From Nitrososphaerota archaeon (lineage in GTDB: Archaea > Thermoproteota > Nitrososphaeria > Nitrososphaerales > CADDZS01), in contig JABDCJ010000001.1 of the NCBI GenBank assembly GCA_013288145.1, forward strand, positions 1 through 62,003: a stretch of 62,003 nt of DNA, read 5' to 3'. Position 1 is the stretch's first letter; each line of letters begins with the position of its first letter. A program made the position numbers and the translations under genes. This document shows positions 43,327 to 53,700 of the stretch, one piece after another. The notes under the pieces were generated by a model. That model searched no databases, had not been told where the DNA came from, and worked only from the letters and a program-made list of their open reading frames with translations.

Positions 43327-44487
43327 CTATTCTGTTAGATCGGATTTCCTGATAGTCTTATCTCGCCCTTTCTCGTGGTCAGGTTTTCTGTCGTGTTTCC
43401 CCGCGATTCTCTTTACCCAAGAATCGATTTCAGCAAATATCTTTGATAGATCATATCCAGAGGCCTTATAGCTCTCATGCCACTCCAAAGCATCGATAAA
43501 CACTTGGACTTGATGTAGCATCGTATTCGAATTTACTTGTTTATTTTTGATGATTGCTCGCGCCTCTGTAACGGTGGGATCCATTGTCTGGAGCAATTTT
43601 ACCGTGCCGGTAAATTTGGCTGATACTAGCTCGGCCTCCATTGGATTCTCAGGCAGACCGACAATTGAGGCTGGGATATTGGAATCTTTTTCTTGAATAG
43701 GAAGCAGCTTGAGAAAGTCCCTGAAAGTTACTATTCCGCTCACAATTCCATTCTCGATAAGAACAGAATAGTTAGTCGATTTGTCAAGCATGTTTGCAAT
43801 AACTTTCGCAGGGGAATCCTTCGTATCATTTACCGTAGTTTCAACGGGTGCAAGACTCGAAGCCGGATTTCCGTATCGGCCGCCATTGTCAGTGCCGCCC
43901 TTGGAATCTCTATCTGGCGAATCTGTCAGATAACTGAAGACAACGGCATCAGAAGTTATGACGCTGTCCAATTTCGCGTTCTTCAGTATGGGAATCTGAT
44001 CTATTCTCCTTCTCATCATGAGACTTCTTGCCTTTCCGATCTCGTCTTCATATTGGAGACATATTGGATCCGGGGTCATGATCTTCTCGACTGAGCCGAT
44101 GGTCATGTTCATTTCTTTCATTCTTCTGGTAATGGCTGGTGAGGTTATTTTCCCGACCAACTTACCTTTCTCGAAAACAGGGAGCGCTCTGATCTTATTC
44201 TCAAACATCAATCGAGCTGCGTAAAGCACTGAATCGCCGGAATTCAGCCTGGGGACTGCAAGCATTACTTTGGAGACCTTCGTCGCGACAATGTCTTCAG
44301 CATCCAGAAGTTCCCGGAACGTGACAATACTCGTTCGATCATTGTCTTCAACGAATGCTTCGAAGGCCTTGGACTTTTTCAATGCGCCGATCAACTTGGA
44401 CACCGACTCATAGGATGAGACTGTGGTGGCAGGTTCTACGAAATCAGAAACGGACAGAGATTCAAAGTGGACGGACAAAAAAATCAA
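43327..44487 (-). CDS. Four-CBS protein with C-terminal HPF-like segment
   Basis: 386 residues, ATG start. CBS-type motifs fill about residues 10-265 in two pairs (for example AARLMFENKIRALPVFEKGK, IDQIPILKNAKLDSVITSD). From about 280 the sequence changes to a strand/helix order (VSAKFTGTVKLLQTMDPTVT, then HQVQVFIDALEWHESYKASG, then DLSKIFAEIDSWVKRIAGKH) resembling RaiA/HPF ribosome-hibernation factors. It ends in a basic tail. CBS-type ribosome-hibernation proteins have been described in archaea, so a role linking nucleotide level to ribosome silencing is possible. The HPF part is inference. Confidence 0.7.
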   Translation of the reverse strand: MIFLSVHFESLSVSDFVEPATTVSSYESVSKLIGALKKSKAFEAFVEDNDRTSIVTFRELLDAEDIVATKVSKVMLAVPRLNSGDSVLYAARLMFENKIRALPVFEKGKLVGKITSPAITRRMKEMNMTIGSVEKIMTPDPICLQYEDEIGKARSLMMRRRIDQIPILKNAKLDSVITSDAVVFSYLTDSPDRDSKGGTDNGGRYGNPASSLAPVETTVNDTKDSPAKVIANMLDKSTNYSVLIENGIVSGIVTFRDFLKLLPIQEKDSNIPASIVGLPENPMEAELVSAKFTGTVKLLQTMDPTVTEARAIIKNKQVNSNTMLHQVQVFIDALEWHESYKASGYDLSKIFAEIDSWVKRIAGKHDRKPDHEKGRDKTIRKSDLTE

Positions 44488-44903
44488 AAGCAGATTGCCA
44501 TGGCCTGCTATTTAAGAAGCAAGGAAAAATTGGGCAGTGTAAAGAGGTGTATCCCCTTCCGGATAGAGATATTTGGGAAGAGACTTTCTCCCGATTATTG
44601 ATTTCATGAGAATACCGGCATGCTAGTCTGGTTAGAGCACAATTGGTTTCGATTTTACGCGGGAGGAACCCCGAGACGAATTTACCGACCTGTATTCTTT
44701 TTCTTGAAGTTGGGGCTGCCGAAAACTTTGATGAATCTAGCAATAACCAAAAAACACAAACAACCCTAAGTGATCTAGACCGTGATAGCCTACTTTCTAG
44801 GGAGTTCGCGTTCCTAGTTCTCAACTTTGAGAATCGGGCTATTGCTTAATACTTTGTTCAAAATGGTAAGGGTGCAAAGTTTTCTCAATGTCGGGAAAAA
44901 CAA
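44488..44903. other. 416-base gene-free region
   Basis: Divergent from the four-CBS gene. Open frames here (for example 44643-44849) show no family sequence or ribosome-binding site. A tRNA-like string tagtctggttagagcac (about 44624-44640) was checked; no acceptor stem or T-loop follows it. Confidence 0.45.
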
Positions 44904-45260
44904 ATGAGGATAACAGGTCAGCAAGTCCGGGACGCTCTAATTAGGGCGCTTGCCGACGACTATTCGAGAAAGATTCTCTTGAGCACATTAGACAAAGCAA
45001 GATCCGTCGAGGAGCTGAGCCATTCGCTATTGATTCCAATAAGTACGGCTTATCGACGGGTAAACGAGATGAAGGATGTCGGACTGCTCACCGTAGAAAA
45101 GACGATCATTACCGACGAGGGTAAGAAATTCGAACTATACAGAAGTTCTTTCAAGGGAATAAACTTGCAGCTTGAAAAGGGCGATCTAGTCGTGGACGTC
45201 GAGCTGAATGAAGATGTTGCTACCAGGCTATCTCGGCTATGGGCATCTCTTAGGTCGTGA
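44904..45260 (+). CDS. ArsR-like winged-helix regulator
   Basis: 118 residues from ATG. The HTH is at about 10-60 (ALADDYSRKILLSTLDKARS, then PISTAYRRVNEMKDVGLLT). A wing and a strand-rich dimer part follow. This is a frequent archaeal form. It overlaps the small membrane gene at 45257 by four bases and looks to be translationally coupled to it. Confidence 0.78.
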   Translation: MRITGQQVRDALIRALADDYSRKILLSTLDKARSVEELSHSLLIPISTAYRRVNEMKDVGLLTVEKTIITDEGKKFELYRSSFKGINLQLEKGDLVVDVELNEDVATRLSRLWASLRS

Positions 45261-45547
45261 GAATTATGGAATTTACTCTTGATATTCTCAGAGTGTTTCA
45301 AATTGCAATATTAATTCTGGGCGCGGTTGTTGTATACTACTCCCAGAAAGGGTACAGAAAAACTAGGAGCAAATCCTTGCTCTTCCTCGCGCTGGGTTTC
45401 ACCTTTGTCACCATAGGAGCCGCCCTAGCAGGTTTGTTTTTCGAATTTTTCAATTTCGACTTGACCGTAGTAGAGACCATAGAAGCTGCCGCTGAAGTAA
45501 TAGGATTCTCTTTGATAGTCTACTCGATTGTTGGATCGAAGGACTGA
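45257..45547 (+). CDS. Small three-helix membrane protein coupled to winged-helix regulator
   Basis: 96 residues from GTG 45257 (or ATG 45266). Helices: FQIAILILGAVVVYYSQKG, then SLLFLALGFTFVTIGAALAGLFF, then EAAAEVIGFSLIVYSIVG. The same plan and coupling as 39432. The second copy in the window strengthens the idea of a conserved module. Confidence 0.65.
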   Translation: MRIMEFTLDILRVFQIAILILGAVVVYYSQKGYRKTRSKSLLFLALGFTFVTIGAALAGLFFEFFNFDLTVVETIEAAAEVIGFSLIVYSIVGSKD

Positions 45548-45983
45548 ATCAAAAAGACCCAATCCTTTTTGTAATAGCCTTAAAACCGACCCCCCTAGCG
45601 CAACCCCACGCGCGTGCGTGAAATCGTAATCCGATGAGTTCCACTAAGAGCCCTCAGTTGAACTATTTGTATTATACAAGCTAGCTTGTATTGTACATAT
45701 TTCTTGCATTGCTTTATTATTCCATTTTCGGTGCGATCGCGCAGTGGCGCACTTTTCTGTAAAGCAGAGCTTGAAACGAGCTCTGTTTGCAGTTGGAAGG
45801 CGATTGCAAGTTTCAAGCCCTGCGAATCTTGCCCGGTACACTAGATGAAAAAATTACTTTTCCATTCTATATTAGCGAGGTACAGAAAGATCGGTCCAGC
45901 CTTCTAGACCTCTATTCGTGAGTCAGGGCTTTACTAAAGGCAGTTTTGTTTTTATCAACAGGAATACAGTATTCAATCAGAAA
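45548..45983. promoter_or_regulatory. 436-base gap with an 18-base palindrome
   Basis: A perfect palindrome atacaagctagcttgtat occupies 45674-45691. A hairpin (cagagct...agctctg) lies farther on, around 45763-45785. No gene was seen. Either could be an operator or RNA structure for the branched-chain aminotransferase downstream. Confidence 0.45.
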
Positions 45984-46946
45984 ATGAAGAGAAGCGATTC
46001 CGACTCTGGGAAATCTTTCAAAGAGAACCTCTTTGTCTACGTCGACGGCCGGCTGATGCCTAAATCCATGGCAACGGTGTCCGTTTTCGATCACGGTCTC
46101 CTTTACGGCGACGGTGTGTTCGAGGGGATTCGAGCCTACAACGGGGTCGTCTTCAAGCTGAAAGAGCATATCGAACGATTATATGAGTCCGCAAATTACA
46201 TCCGGCTAGTAATTCCAATTGAAAAAAATGCAATGATGAATGCGGTTTTAGAGACGCTACGGAAAAATAACCTCAAAGATGCCTACATCAGGCTGCTTGT
46301 TACGCGAGGCGTTGGAGACCTGGGTCTGAATCCGACGATCTGCAAACAGCCTTCAATTGTTGTCATAACAGAACCAACTTCGCCGTCCAAGGATCCGAGA
46401 ACCGATGCTATCGGGAAGGCTACGGTGATTTCCTCTATTCGTCGCGATCCGGTTGACGCGACATCGCACGAGGTAAAGTCTCTGAACTACATGAACAGCA
46501 TACTTGCCCGGTGGGAAGCGATAGAGGCCGGTGTCGACGAGGCAATAATGCTCGATACTCGGGGATTTGTCTCCGAAGCGACGGCAGAAAACGTGTTCAT
46601 CGTTCGTAAAGGACTGATCGCCACTCCATCTACAAGTTCTGCAATTCTACACGGCGTAACGAGGCAGAAAGTAATTGAAATAGCAGCCGATTTAGGCTAC
46701 GAAGTCAGCGAGAGGGAGATCACTCCTTTCGAATTGATCAACGCTGACGAGGTCTTTCTAACGGGAACTCTAGCCGAGATAGTCCCTGTAATTCGGGTAA
46801 ACGGAAGAGTGATCGGCTCGGGAAAGGTCGGGCAAGTTACTGCGAGAATCTACGGCGAATTTGTAAAAGTAAGAAGCAACCAGAGCGAAGGTACGATAAT
46901 TTTCTCCAGAGTTCAGAGCGCCGAGATAAAAACCAGAAAGAACTGA
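45984..46946 (+). CDS. ilvE: Branched-chain amino acid aminotransferase
   Basis: About 320 residues from ATG 45984 (the frame is open to 45918). PLP class IV fold. Features: YGDGVFEGIRAYNG, RLLVTRGVGDLGLNP, and the lysine region EVKSLNYMNSILA with the PLP Lys. It makes Val/Leu/Ile from their keto acids using glutamate. The C-terminal 25 residues are an extra tail. It precedes the str operon without sharing it. Confidence 0.93.
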   Translation: MKRSDSDSGKSFKENLFVYVDGRLMPKSMATVSVFDHGLLYGDGVFEGIRAYNGVVFKLKEHIERLYESANYIRLVIPIEKNAMMNAVLETLRKNNLKDAYIRLLVTRGVGDLGLNPTICKQPSIVVITEPTSPSKDPRTDAIGKATVISSIRRDPVDATSHEVKSLNYMNSILARWEAIEAGVDEAIMLDTRGFVSEATAENVFIVRKGLIATPSTSSAILHGVTRQKVIEIAADLGYEVSEREITPFELINADEVFLTGTLAEIVPVIRVNGRVIGSGKVGQVTARIYGEFVKVRSNQSEGTIIFSRVQSAEIKTRKN

Positions 46947-47019
46947 TCCGATTCCATCGAATCGTCGCTGACACGCGATTCTCACGAAAGCTCGGTGTTA
47001 ACGCCAAGATTCCATGCAC

Positions 47020-47035
47020 AATACGTATATACCGA
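47020..47035 (+). promoter_or_regulatory. TATA element for the rpoH-rpoB-rpoA operon
   Basis: The box cgtatatac (about 47025-47032) lies some 75 bases before the GTG of rpoH, giving a leader of about 50 bases. This is the likely main promoter of the str operon. Confidence 0.5.
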
Positions 47036-47104
47036 TCACCTTCAAGATCTTGAGATATCCGTTTTCTACCGTAGGGTATCTTACCGAAGAGAGCGTATTT
47101 TATC

Positions 47105-47380
47105 GTGGTTAAGAAAAATAAGAAAGATGAAATTTTAGAGGGCGAAGTAAAAGTAACAGACCACGTGCTTGTTCCAAAGCACGAGATTCTCTCAGAAGAA
47201 GAAAAGAAAGAGATTCTAACTAGTTTTAACGCGACGGAAGAGCAATTTCCATTTCTTTTCTTGAACGATCCGGTTGTTAGGGAAATCGGAGCGAAACCTG
47301 GCGATATGGTACGGATCAGCCGGATAAGTGATACCGCGGGAGAAACTACGTACTACAGATTTGTTGTAGAATCGGTGTAA
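47105..47380 (+). CDS. rpoH: RNA polymerase subunit H
   Basis: 91 residues from GTG. The archaeal Rpb5-like C-terminal domain: VPKHEILSEEEKKEILTSFN, then DPVVREIGAKPGDMVRISR. It is the first gene of the operon, 10 bases before rpoB, the standard archaeal order. A lysine-rich N-terminal 20 residues is extra. Confidence 0.95.
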   Translation: MVKKNKKDEILEGEVKVTDHVLVPKHEILSEEEKKEILTSFNATEEQFPFLFLNDPVVREIGAKPGDMVRISRISDTAGETTYYRFVVESV

Positions 47381-47390
47381 TAGTAAAAAA

Positions 47391-50300
47391 ATGCAAAAAG
47401 AAATTACAAGTTATGACGCCTGGCCAGTGCTCCAGGATATTTTGAATCGTGAAGGCGTAGCAAGGCAGCATCTGAACTCGTACAATGAGTTCATCCAGCG
47501 TGGGCTGCAGAGCATCGTGGATGAAATTGGCTCGATAGACATCGAGACTGTAGGTACGCCCTACAAGGTAAAGTTTGGCAAGGTAAAGCTGAAACTGCCG
47601 CGCGTTGTGGAGATTGATGGCTCGGTCAGCAATATTCTTCCTCTCGAAGCAAGGTTGAGGAACCTTTCGTATGCTTCGCCGATTTTCATCGACATGACCG
47701 TTGAGGAAGATGGCATCGTAAGAGAATCTCAGGAGCAGCACATCGGCGACCTGCCGGTCATGGTAAAGTCAGACAGGTGCATGCTTGCAACGATGAACCC
47801 TCAGCAGCTCGTGGAGGTTGGCGAAGATCCGAAAGATCCCGGAGGTTACTTCATCATCAACGGTTCAGAAAGAGTAATCGTTGGATTAGAAGATCTATCT
47901 CCGAACAAGATCCTCGTTGATGTCGATAAAGTCGGAGGACTTACAAATTACAAGGCAAAAGTTTACTCTTCGATTGTGGGTTACAGGGCAAAGCTTGAGC
48001 TGACTCTAAAACAGGATGAATCTATCAGCGTAAAACTTCCAAGTTCGCCGGTCGATCTCCCCCTAATCATTGTTATGCGGGCGCTCGGACTGGAGACCGA
48101 CAAAGAAATTGCAGACGCCATTTCCCTAAAGCCGGAAATTCAGGACCGCCTCGAAGTCTCGTTTGAAAAAGCATCCGAAGCAAAGACTCCGAAAGACGCT
48201 TTGATGTACATCGGCAACCGCGTCGCACACGGCATGCTTGATGAGTTCAGGCTGAGGCGTGCAGAGTCTGTTCTCGATTGGGGTCTTTTGCCGCACTTGG
48301 GCAAGACAAGGGACGACAGGTACGACAAGGCAATCTTTCTCGGGGAAGCAGTTTGCAAGCTCGCCGAGCTCAGAATTGGGTTACTAGATTCAGATGACAA
48401 AGACCACTACGGTAACAAGGTAATCAAATTTGCAGGGCAGATGATTGCGGATCTATTCAGGACCGCATTCAGAAACCTCGCGCGAGACATGAAGTACCAG
48501 TTAGAGCGTACCGGGCAAAGGCGCGGGTTGAACGTCGTCGGAGCCGCTATCAGACCGGGAATTATTACAGACAAACTGAACAATGCAATTGCGACCGGGA
48601 ATTGGGGCAGAGGCAAGGTCGGTGTAACCCAGCTTCTCGATCGCACTAACTATCTCTCAACTCTATCTCACCTTCGAAGAATTCAGTCGCCCCTTTCAAG
48701 GAGCCAGCCAAACTTTGAAGCGAGAGACCTCCACGCTACTCACTTTGGCAGAATTTGCCCCAGCGAGACACCAGAAGGATCTAACTGCGGTCTGGTCAAA
48801 AACTTGGCACTTTCTGCGCTGATATCTGTCAGTGTTCCTTCGGCCCAGGTAGTTGCAAAGCTATACGATCTAGGCGTCAAGCCGTTCAAGGAAGCAGACG
48901 AAAAGATCAAGATGGATGGTTGCAGGGTTTTCGTCGAGGGCAGATTCGTCGGTTTCGTTAGAGACGGCGAGCTGCTCGCAAGGTCATTCAGAAAGCTCAG
49001 GCGCGAAGGTCAGATACACCCGCACGCTGGAATAGCATACTTCCCGGCGATCAAGAACGGTGGAATAAACAGAATTTTCATATCCACAAACTCGGGCAGG
49101 GTTCTTCGCCCGCTGATTATCTGCGAAGGCGGCCGCCCACTTTTAGCTCCTGAAATGATCAAGAGGATCGAAGCGGGTCAGCTCAACTGGCGAGATCTCG
49201 TTCAGATGGGCGTCATTGAACTGATTGACGCAAACGAGGAAGAGAACTCTCTGATTGCGATCGACTTTCCGCACCTCGCTGAGAGAAATACCCATCTTGA
49301 AATGTACCCCTCTTCGATTCTGGGAATTGCAGCCTCAATCATCCCATATCCAGAGCACAACCAGTCTCCGAGAAATACATACGAATCTGCGATGGCGAAG
49401 CAATCACTAGGCTTCCCGACTCCAACCTATCCATTCAGTACTTACGTCAGGGAGCACCTGCTAGTACATCCTCAACCACCTCTTGTCAAGACAAAGTCTA
49501 CTTCACTTCTGAGCTTAGACGAGAGGCCGACCGGGCAGAATGCAGTTGTGGCAGTTCTATCGTTTGAGGGCTACAACATCGAAGACGCAATCATTTTCAA
49601 CAAATCAGCCATTGACCGAGGATTTGCAAGATCGATCTTTTACAGGCTGTACGAGGCAGAAGCAAAGCAATACCTCGGCGGAATGAAAGACACGTTTGAG
49701 GTGCCGAGGGCAGATGCAAACATCCGCGGATACCGTGGAGAGAAATATTACCGACTTATCGAGTCAGACGGTGTAGTTATGCACGAAGCACAGGTGACCG
49801 GTGGCGATGTGATCATCGGACGGACGAGCCCGCCAAGGTTTATGGAAGAGTACAAAGAGTTCGAGGTCAAAGGTCCTTACAGAAGGGACACCTCCATCGG
49901 AGTTAGGGCGAGCGAGAACGGTGTTGTCGATGCAGTCTTCCTCACTGAAAATGAAGAAGGCGGGAAGATGTACAAGGTTCGCGTCAGAGACATGCGCATT
50001 CCGGAGATTGGCGACAAATTCGCGTCTAGACACGGACAGAAAGGGGTCATCGGCCTCGTCGTAAACCAGGAAGACATGCCTTACACCGAAGACGGAGTCG
50101 TTCCTGATGTTATCATCAACCCCCATGCATTTCCGTCGCGTATGACCGCGGGTCAGTTCATCGAGTCACTTGCTGGAAAGGCAGCCGCTTTGAGAGGAAG
50201 ACCGGTAGACGGAACTGCATTCACCGGCGAAACTGCCGCTTCACTTGAAGAAACCTTGAGGAACAACGGCTTTGCAGGGACAGGTAGAGAAGTAATGTAC

Positions 50301-50747
50301 GATGGCAGGACCGGCAAGAAATTTGCGGCGGACGTGTACCTCGGTGTCGTGTTCTACCAGAAGCTTCACCACATGGTCGCTGACAAGATTCACGCGCGAG
50401 CTCGCGGACAGGTCCAGATGCTGACAAAGCAACCAACCGAGGGAAGGGCAAGGGGAGGAGGTCTCAGGTTCGGAGAAATGGAACGAGACTGTCTGATTGC
50501 CTACGGAGCATCCATGGTTCTGAAAGATCGTCTTCTTGACGAGGCGGACAGGACCGAAGTTCACGTTTGCGAAAAATGTGGATTAATCGCGTACTTTGAT
50601 GCAAAGCAACGGAAGTACGTTTGCAGGGTCGACGGAGACACGGCGCGAATCTCGACAGTGGTTATCGCGTACGCATTCAAACTATTGCTGCAAGAGATGA
50701 TGAGTCTCAACATTGCACCCCGATTGCAGCTCAAGGACAAAGTCTGA
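47391..50747 (+). CDS. rpoB: RNA polymerase subunit B (single chain)
   Basis: 1118 residues, unsplit. Blocks: INGSERVIVGLEDLSPNKI, SETPEGSNCGLVKNL, FEGYNIEDAIIFNKSAIDRG, GDKFASRHGQKGVIG and the C-terminal EGRARGGGLRFGEMERDCL. The C-terminal zinc site has C1060-x2-C1063 and C1078, but the expected fourth cysteine is D1081 (CRVD). Catalytic-core subunit with RpoA. Confidence 0.97.
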   Translation: MQKEITSYDAWPVLQDILNREGVARQHLNSYNEFIQRGLQSIVDEIGSIDIETVGTPYKVKFGKVKLKLPRVVEIDGSVSNILPLEARLRNLSYASPIFIDMTVEEDGIVRESQEQHIGDLPVMVKSDRCMLATMNPQQLVEVGEDPKDPGGYFIINGSERVIVGLEDLSPNKILVDVDKVGGLTNYKAKVYSSIVGYRAKLELTLKQDESISVKLPSSPVDLPLIIVMRALGLETDKEIADAISLKPEIQDRLEVSFEKASEAKTPKDALMYIGNRVAHGMLDEFRLRRAESVLDWGLLPHLGKTRDDRYDKAIFLGEAVCKLAELRIGLLDSDDKDHYGNKVIKFAGQMIADLFRTAFRNLARDMKYQLERTGQRRGLNVVGAAIRPGIITDKLNNAIATGNWGRGKVGVTQLLDRTNYLSTLSHLRRIQSPLSRSQPNFEARDLHATHFGRICPSETPEGSNCGLVKNLALSALISVSVPSAQVVAKLYDLGVKPFKEADEKIKMDGCRVFVEGRFVGFVRDGELLARSFRKLRREGQIHPHAGIAYFPAIKNGGINRIFISTNSGRVLRPLIICEGGRPLLAPEMIKRIEAGQLNWRDLVQMGVIELIDANEEENSLIAIDFPHLAERNTHLEMYPSSILGIAASIIPYPEHNQSPRNTYESAMAKQSLGFPTPTYPFSTYVREHLLVHPQPPLVKTKSTSLLSLDERPTGQNAVVAVLSFEGYNIEDAIIFNKSAIDRGFARSIFYRLYEAEAKQYLGGMKDTFEVPRADANIRGYRGEKYYRLIESDGVVMHEAQVTGGDVIIGRTSPPRFMEEYKEFEVKGPYRRDTSIGVRASENGVVDAVFLTENEEGGKMYKVRVRDMRIPEIGDKFASRHGQKGVIGLVVNQEDMPYTEDGVVPDVIINPHAFPSRMTAGQFIESLAGKAAALRGRPVDGTAFTGETAASLEETLRNNGFAGTGREVMYDGRTGKKFAADVYLGVVFYQKLHHMVADKIHARARGQVQMLTKQPTEGRARGGGLRFGEMERDCLIAYGASMVLKDRLLDEADRTEVHVCEKCGLIAYFDAKQRKYVCRVDGDTARISTVVIAYAFKLLLQEMMSLNIAPRLQLKDKV

Positions 50748-50771
50748 GATAGAAAAAAAGAGATAAGAAAA

Positions 50772-53700
50772 ATGTCATTAGAAGAATCGATAAAGGCAGT
50801 CGGCGGGATCAGATTTGCGTTCCTGTCCCCGAGTGAAATAAGAAAGTACAGTGTTGCTGAAATCACAGCGCCGGAAACTTACGACGAAGACGGCATGCCG
50901 GTGCAGGGAGGATTGATGGATAACCGTCTCGGAACTCTTGAGCCGGGGCAAAAATGCGCAACTTGTGGTAACACCGCTCCCAAATGTCCTGGACACTTCG
51001 GACACGTCGAGCTTGCAGAACCAGTGATCCACATCGCGTTCGTTGATGAAGTACACAAGCTCCTCATTTCCACCTGCAGAGCATGCGGAAGACTTCGCTT
51101 GTCGGAAGAAGACATCGCCGAGTACCGCAAGAGATTGGACGAAAGATCTTCTTCGTCTCCAATGCTCATCGAGATTATCTCAAGAGAAATCCTAGCCAAG
51201 GTGAAAAAAGCAAAGGAATGTTTCCACTGCGGACGCGGACAATACGAAATCGAATTCACAAAACCAACAGTATTCCACGAGATCACTGAAACCGGAGGAG
51301 CAACCAGACTTCTGCCAGTTGCTATTAGAGAAAGACTGGAGAGGATCACTAGTGACGACCTAAAACTCCTGGGCTATGATCCTACAAGCGCTCGGCCTGA
51401 ATGGCTCATTCTACAGGTACTTCCGGTTCCGCCGGTAGCTGTCAGACCGTCAATTACACTCGAATCTGGAATCAGATCGGAAGATGACCTTACACACAAG
51501 ATCGTAGACATTCTCAGGGTAAATCAGAGGGTGCGAGAAAGCAAAGAATCGGGAACTCCGCCGCTAATTGTCCAAGACCTTGTTGACCTATTACAGTACC
51601 ACGTGACGACATACTTTGACAACGAAGTTTCGGGCATTCCACAGGCTCATCACAGAAGCGGACGTCCTTTGAAGACGATCAGCCAGAGGCTAAAAGGAAA
51701 AGAAGGAAGGTTCAGAGGCAGTCTATCCGGGAAAAGAGTTGACTTTTCCAGCCGAACTGTAATCTCGCCGGATCCTTCACTGGATATTTCTGAGGTGGGG
51801 ATACCATTCGAAGTTGCCCGCAAACTGACCATTCCTGAGAAAACGTCTCCATGGAACGCCGAATTTCTGAAGAAGCTGATTTTGAACGGACCGTTCAGAC
51901 ATCCAGGGGCCAATTACATTATCCGGCCGGACGGAATAAAGATCAGGCTGGATTACGTCACAGATCTCCAGATGCACGCAGATTCTCTTGCTCCCGGCTT
52001 TATCGTGGAGAGACATTTGATCGACGGGGACATTGTCATATTCAACAGGCAGCCATCACTTCACAGGATGTCAGTTATGGCACACTACGTGAAAGTACTG
52101 CCGTATAGGACATTCCGACTTCACCCAGCAGTATGTCCTCCGTACAACTCCGACTTTGACGGCGACGAAATGAATCTCCACGTACCTCAAAGTGAGGAAG
52201 CGCGGTCGGAAGCTCTCACTTTAATGAGAGTCCAAGATCAGATTCTATCTCCAAGGTATGGCGGTCCGATCATTGGAGGCATTAGGGACTTTCTCACGGT
52301 CGCGTATCTTTTGACGAAAGAAGGGACATATCTCGGGAAAGAAGAGTTCACAAATCTTGCTGTCGCGGGAGGGTATCCTCCGAAGTCAGACCTTCCAAAG
52401 CCGGAAAAGACAGATCCTGTGCCACTATACTCAGGAAAGCAGCTCTTCTCGCTGTTTTTGCCGAAGGACTTTAACTACGTCCTCGTTTCGAAATGGGAAA
52501 AGAGCTCTAGGGGAGCTGGGAAAGACGTTGTAATCAAAAACGGTGTCCTTCTTAGCGGGGTTATTGACCGAGCCGCGATTGGTGCTGAGGAATCCGATTC
52601 AATCCTCCATAGAATTGCAAAAGACTACGGAACTGACGAAGCGCGAAACTTTCTCAATTCTATTTTGAGAGTGCTCAAAGCATTCATTACTCGCTCCGGC
52701 TTCAGCTACGGATTCGATGAACTCGAACTACCGGAAGAAGCACGAAACAAGATCTCGGAAACTCTAGACGACTCGTACGCAAGAGTGGCTGAGCTAAATA
52801 CTCAGTACGAAAACGGGACCTTACCTGAAACTAGAGGACTCTCACCCGAGAATGCTCTGGAATTCTATGTTGCAAACGAGCTATCGAGGGCCAGAGAAAA
52901 AGCGGGCAGGATTGCAGACAAGTCTTTCTCGCCGACGAACGCTGGGATCATCATGGCTCGAACTGGGGCAAGAGGATCAACCCTCAATCTGGGTCAAATG
53001 ACAGCAGCTCTAGGACAGCAGTCAGTTAGAGGCAAGAGAATCGAAAAGGGATACTTGAGCCGGGCACTGCCTCACTTTCCGAATCACGACCCGAGTCCAA
53101 ACGCAAGGGGATTTGTCAGATCAAATTATCGCGACGGGTTGAACCCAATAGAGTTCTTCTTCCACGCTATGGGAGGACGTGAAGGGCTTGTCGACACGGC
53201 GGTCAGAACGCAGCAGAGCGGTTACATGCAGAGACGACTGGTAAACGCACTCGAACATCTAAAGGTCGAGTACGACCTAACTGTCAGAGATCCGAATGGC
53301 AACATCATCCAGTTCAAGTACGGCGAAGACGGAATCGACCCAGCTAAAAGTGACCACGGTCGGGCTGTTAACCTTGAACGACTGGTCGATACTGTTGCCC
53401 TAAGCTCGGATGCCAACAAGGCAGCTGCAGAAAGTACGATCGAGAGGACTGTAGAGAAATACTCGGCCCATTTGAATCCAAGGTTACGAACGGACCTTCT
53501 TGAGGCTCTGCGAGGATCGAAACTCGATCCAAAGTCCGTGGAGAAAGTTTGCGAAAGAGTCGCAGAACTCGTGAAGAAAGGGACAGTCGAGCCTGGAGAA
53601 GCTTCGGGAATTGTCGCGGCACAATCAATTGGTGAACCTGGAACTCAGATGACACTCAGGACATTCCACTTTGCGGGTGTCAAGGAAAGGGACGTTACAC

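Noticed and set aside
44624..44700. tRNA-like string (tagtctggttagagcac)
   Set aside because: No matching acceptor stem, anticodon arm or T-loop (GTTCGA-type) follows in the next 80 bases.
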